Source: JBGPIK01 sp041484845 | GTDB taxonomy: Bacteria; Desulfobacterota; Binatia; UBA9968 | Length of the DNA stretch: 31,128 bases | Direction: 5' to 3' | NCBI GenBank assembly: GCA_041484845.1 | Contig: JBGPIK010000026.1 | Location: 1 to 31,128 of the forward strand | Position numbers and translations under genes: made by a program | In this document: positions 30,531-31,128 of the stretch, piece by piece | How the letters are laid out: each line of letters opens with the position of its first letter | Numbering within the stretch: position 1 is the first letter of the stretch | The notes under the pieces: generated by a model | What the model was told of the DNA's origin: nothing | Seen by the model: only the letters and a program-made list of their open reading frames with translations | The model's database searches: none

Positions 30531-31128
30531 TTACGAGGGTGTCACTTCAAAGGCAAACCGCAAAGCCGGGATCCTATTCCCTGGATGGTCCTCTCGGTAG
30601 GTAAGCTGAGGCAAGCGATAGAGTTGCTGGCCCTTCTCCGGACCCTGATAAATCCCTGGATAAAAGTCTATCAAGTGAATTCCCGGTGCTCCGGAGCCAG
30701 TGAAATTTACCACTACATCTCCCTGGCTATTAAAACCACAGACGTAGCCCATGTAGGCGTTGTCATACGTCACCACGTAGATGTTGTCATACTCTGTCCA
30801 ACCTACTCCCTTGAGGTGAATAGTGATGGGTGTTCCCGCTGGCCCGGAAGTCGGCGCGATACTGATGATACTAGTCTCGATCACGTAATATGTTCGAGCC
30901 AGCACTTCTTGCGCTGCCTTTAGTGCCAAAGCATGGAGGCCGCCAAGATCATCTGGAATGGTGACAGGCGCATCCAGACGGCCGTCGGCGTTCACTCTCA
31001 ACTTGCCGAGCTCTCTCTCCATAGGGTCGAAGCCAGCCGCTGTTACCCGGCTACCAACCCAAGTCTCCCACACCAAAGATACCTCTTTGCCGGGAGGAAA
31101 CCCGCTTCCCGAAAGTGCAACCTTGGTC
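30531..31128 (-). CDS. IPT/TIG-like beta-domain protein, C-terminal part
   Basis: Partial: the frame is open to the window edge on the right (codons for TKVALSGSGFPPGKEVSLVW precede the first internal TTG). About 199 residues visible. First a beta domain with VALSGSGFPPGKEVSLVWET and the spacer GRLDAPVTIPDDLGGLHALA, then IISIAPTSGPAGTPITIHLK, a typical start of an IPT/TIG immunoglobulin-like fold, ending with LRFAFEVTPS. Such domains occur in secreted and cell-surface proteins of soil bacteria. The repeated pattern 'G.GFPPG..V.L.W' suggests the missing N-terminal part holds more of the same domains. Function unknown. Confidence 0.65.
   Translation of the reverse strand, partial: TKVALSGSGFPPGKEVSLVWETWVGSRVTAAGFDPMERELGKLRVNADGRLDAPVTIPDDLGGLHALALKAAQEVLARTYYVIETSIISIAPTSGPAGTPITIHLKGVGWTEYDNIYVVTYDNAYMGYVCGFNSQGDVVVNFTGSGAPGIHLIDFYPGIYQGPEKGQQLYRLPQLTYREDHPGNRIPALRFAFEVTPS

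Noticed and set aside
1..31128. CRISPR arrays, rRNA operons, complete tRNA genes, intrinsic terminators with T-runs, or transposase genes.
   Set aside because: I looked for regularly spaced repeats, tRNA cloverleaf sequences, hairpins followed by T-runs, and transposase motifs and found none that hold up, apart from the tRNA 3' fragment and the hairpins listed.

Overview
The window looks like a chromosomal segment of an uncultured soil or subsurface Gram-negative bacterium. The deltaproteobacterial/Binatota-type lineages are my best guess; this is inference from gene content, with no marker gene tested. Support comes from the queA-tgt-yajC-secD-secF-recJ order, a DUF4416 gene next to coaBC, an MlaA-type outer-membrane lipid protein, and several NMT1/THI5-like solute-binding proteins with SsuBC/TauBC-like permeases. 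No complete rRNA or tRNA gene was found.

Layout. (1) 1-1258: the start of a leftward NAD-dependent epimerase/dehydratase-like gene and, divergently, a secreted solute-binding protein. (2) 1259-6376: an accessory stretch of small or unrecognised genes, decayed genes and repeats. It holds a small conserved gene cut by one in-frame TGA and coupled to a second small gene, an internally deleted solute-binding protein remnant, three membrane or hypothetical proteins, an overlapping two-gene pair (a HEPN/DUF4145-like C-terminus plus a protein with an HLTR...F..GI motif), and three kinds of inverted repeat. (3) 6377-8742: a leftward ABC importer operon (ATPase, permease, permease) without its own binding protein. 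(4) 9111-12457: tRNA m1A methyltransferase (trmI), mannose-1-phosphate guanylyltransferase, a divergent RluA/RluD-type pseudouridine synthase and a small zinc-ribbon protein. (5) 12458-13883: a frameshifted TolC-like remnant and mlaA. (6) 14225-18894: coaBC, a DUF4416 protein, family-4 uracil-DNA glycosylase, NfeD protease and slipin. (7) 19010-25946: queA, tgt, yajC, secD, secF, recJ, all rightward and mostly tightly spaced. (8) 26040-28744: a second solute-binding protein, a PAS/H-box/receiver protein lacking a kinase ATPase domain, and a TPR protein. (9) 28745-31128: a coiled-coil protein, an excisionase-like HTH protein, an isolated tRNA 3'-end sequence, and two leftward genes, one with an IPT/TIG-like domain running off the window.

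How the genes work together. queA and tgt act in queuosine tRNA modification, and trmI and the pseudouridine synthase are further RNA-modification genes. yajC-secD-secF form the accessory part of the Sec translocase. nfeD and slipin are a recurrent membrane protease/SPFH pair. The ABC importer and the two scattered binding proteins probably belong to the large, mix-and-match uptake repertoire typical of such genomes. The most unusual content is in the accessory stretch 1259-6376 and at 29750-30260, where a tRNA 3' end lies near an HTH gene and may mark the edge or scar of an integrated element. Most of the window is conserved housekeeping sequence. The candidate for an undescribed system is the overlapping pair at 3627-5181, and the support for it is only suggestive.
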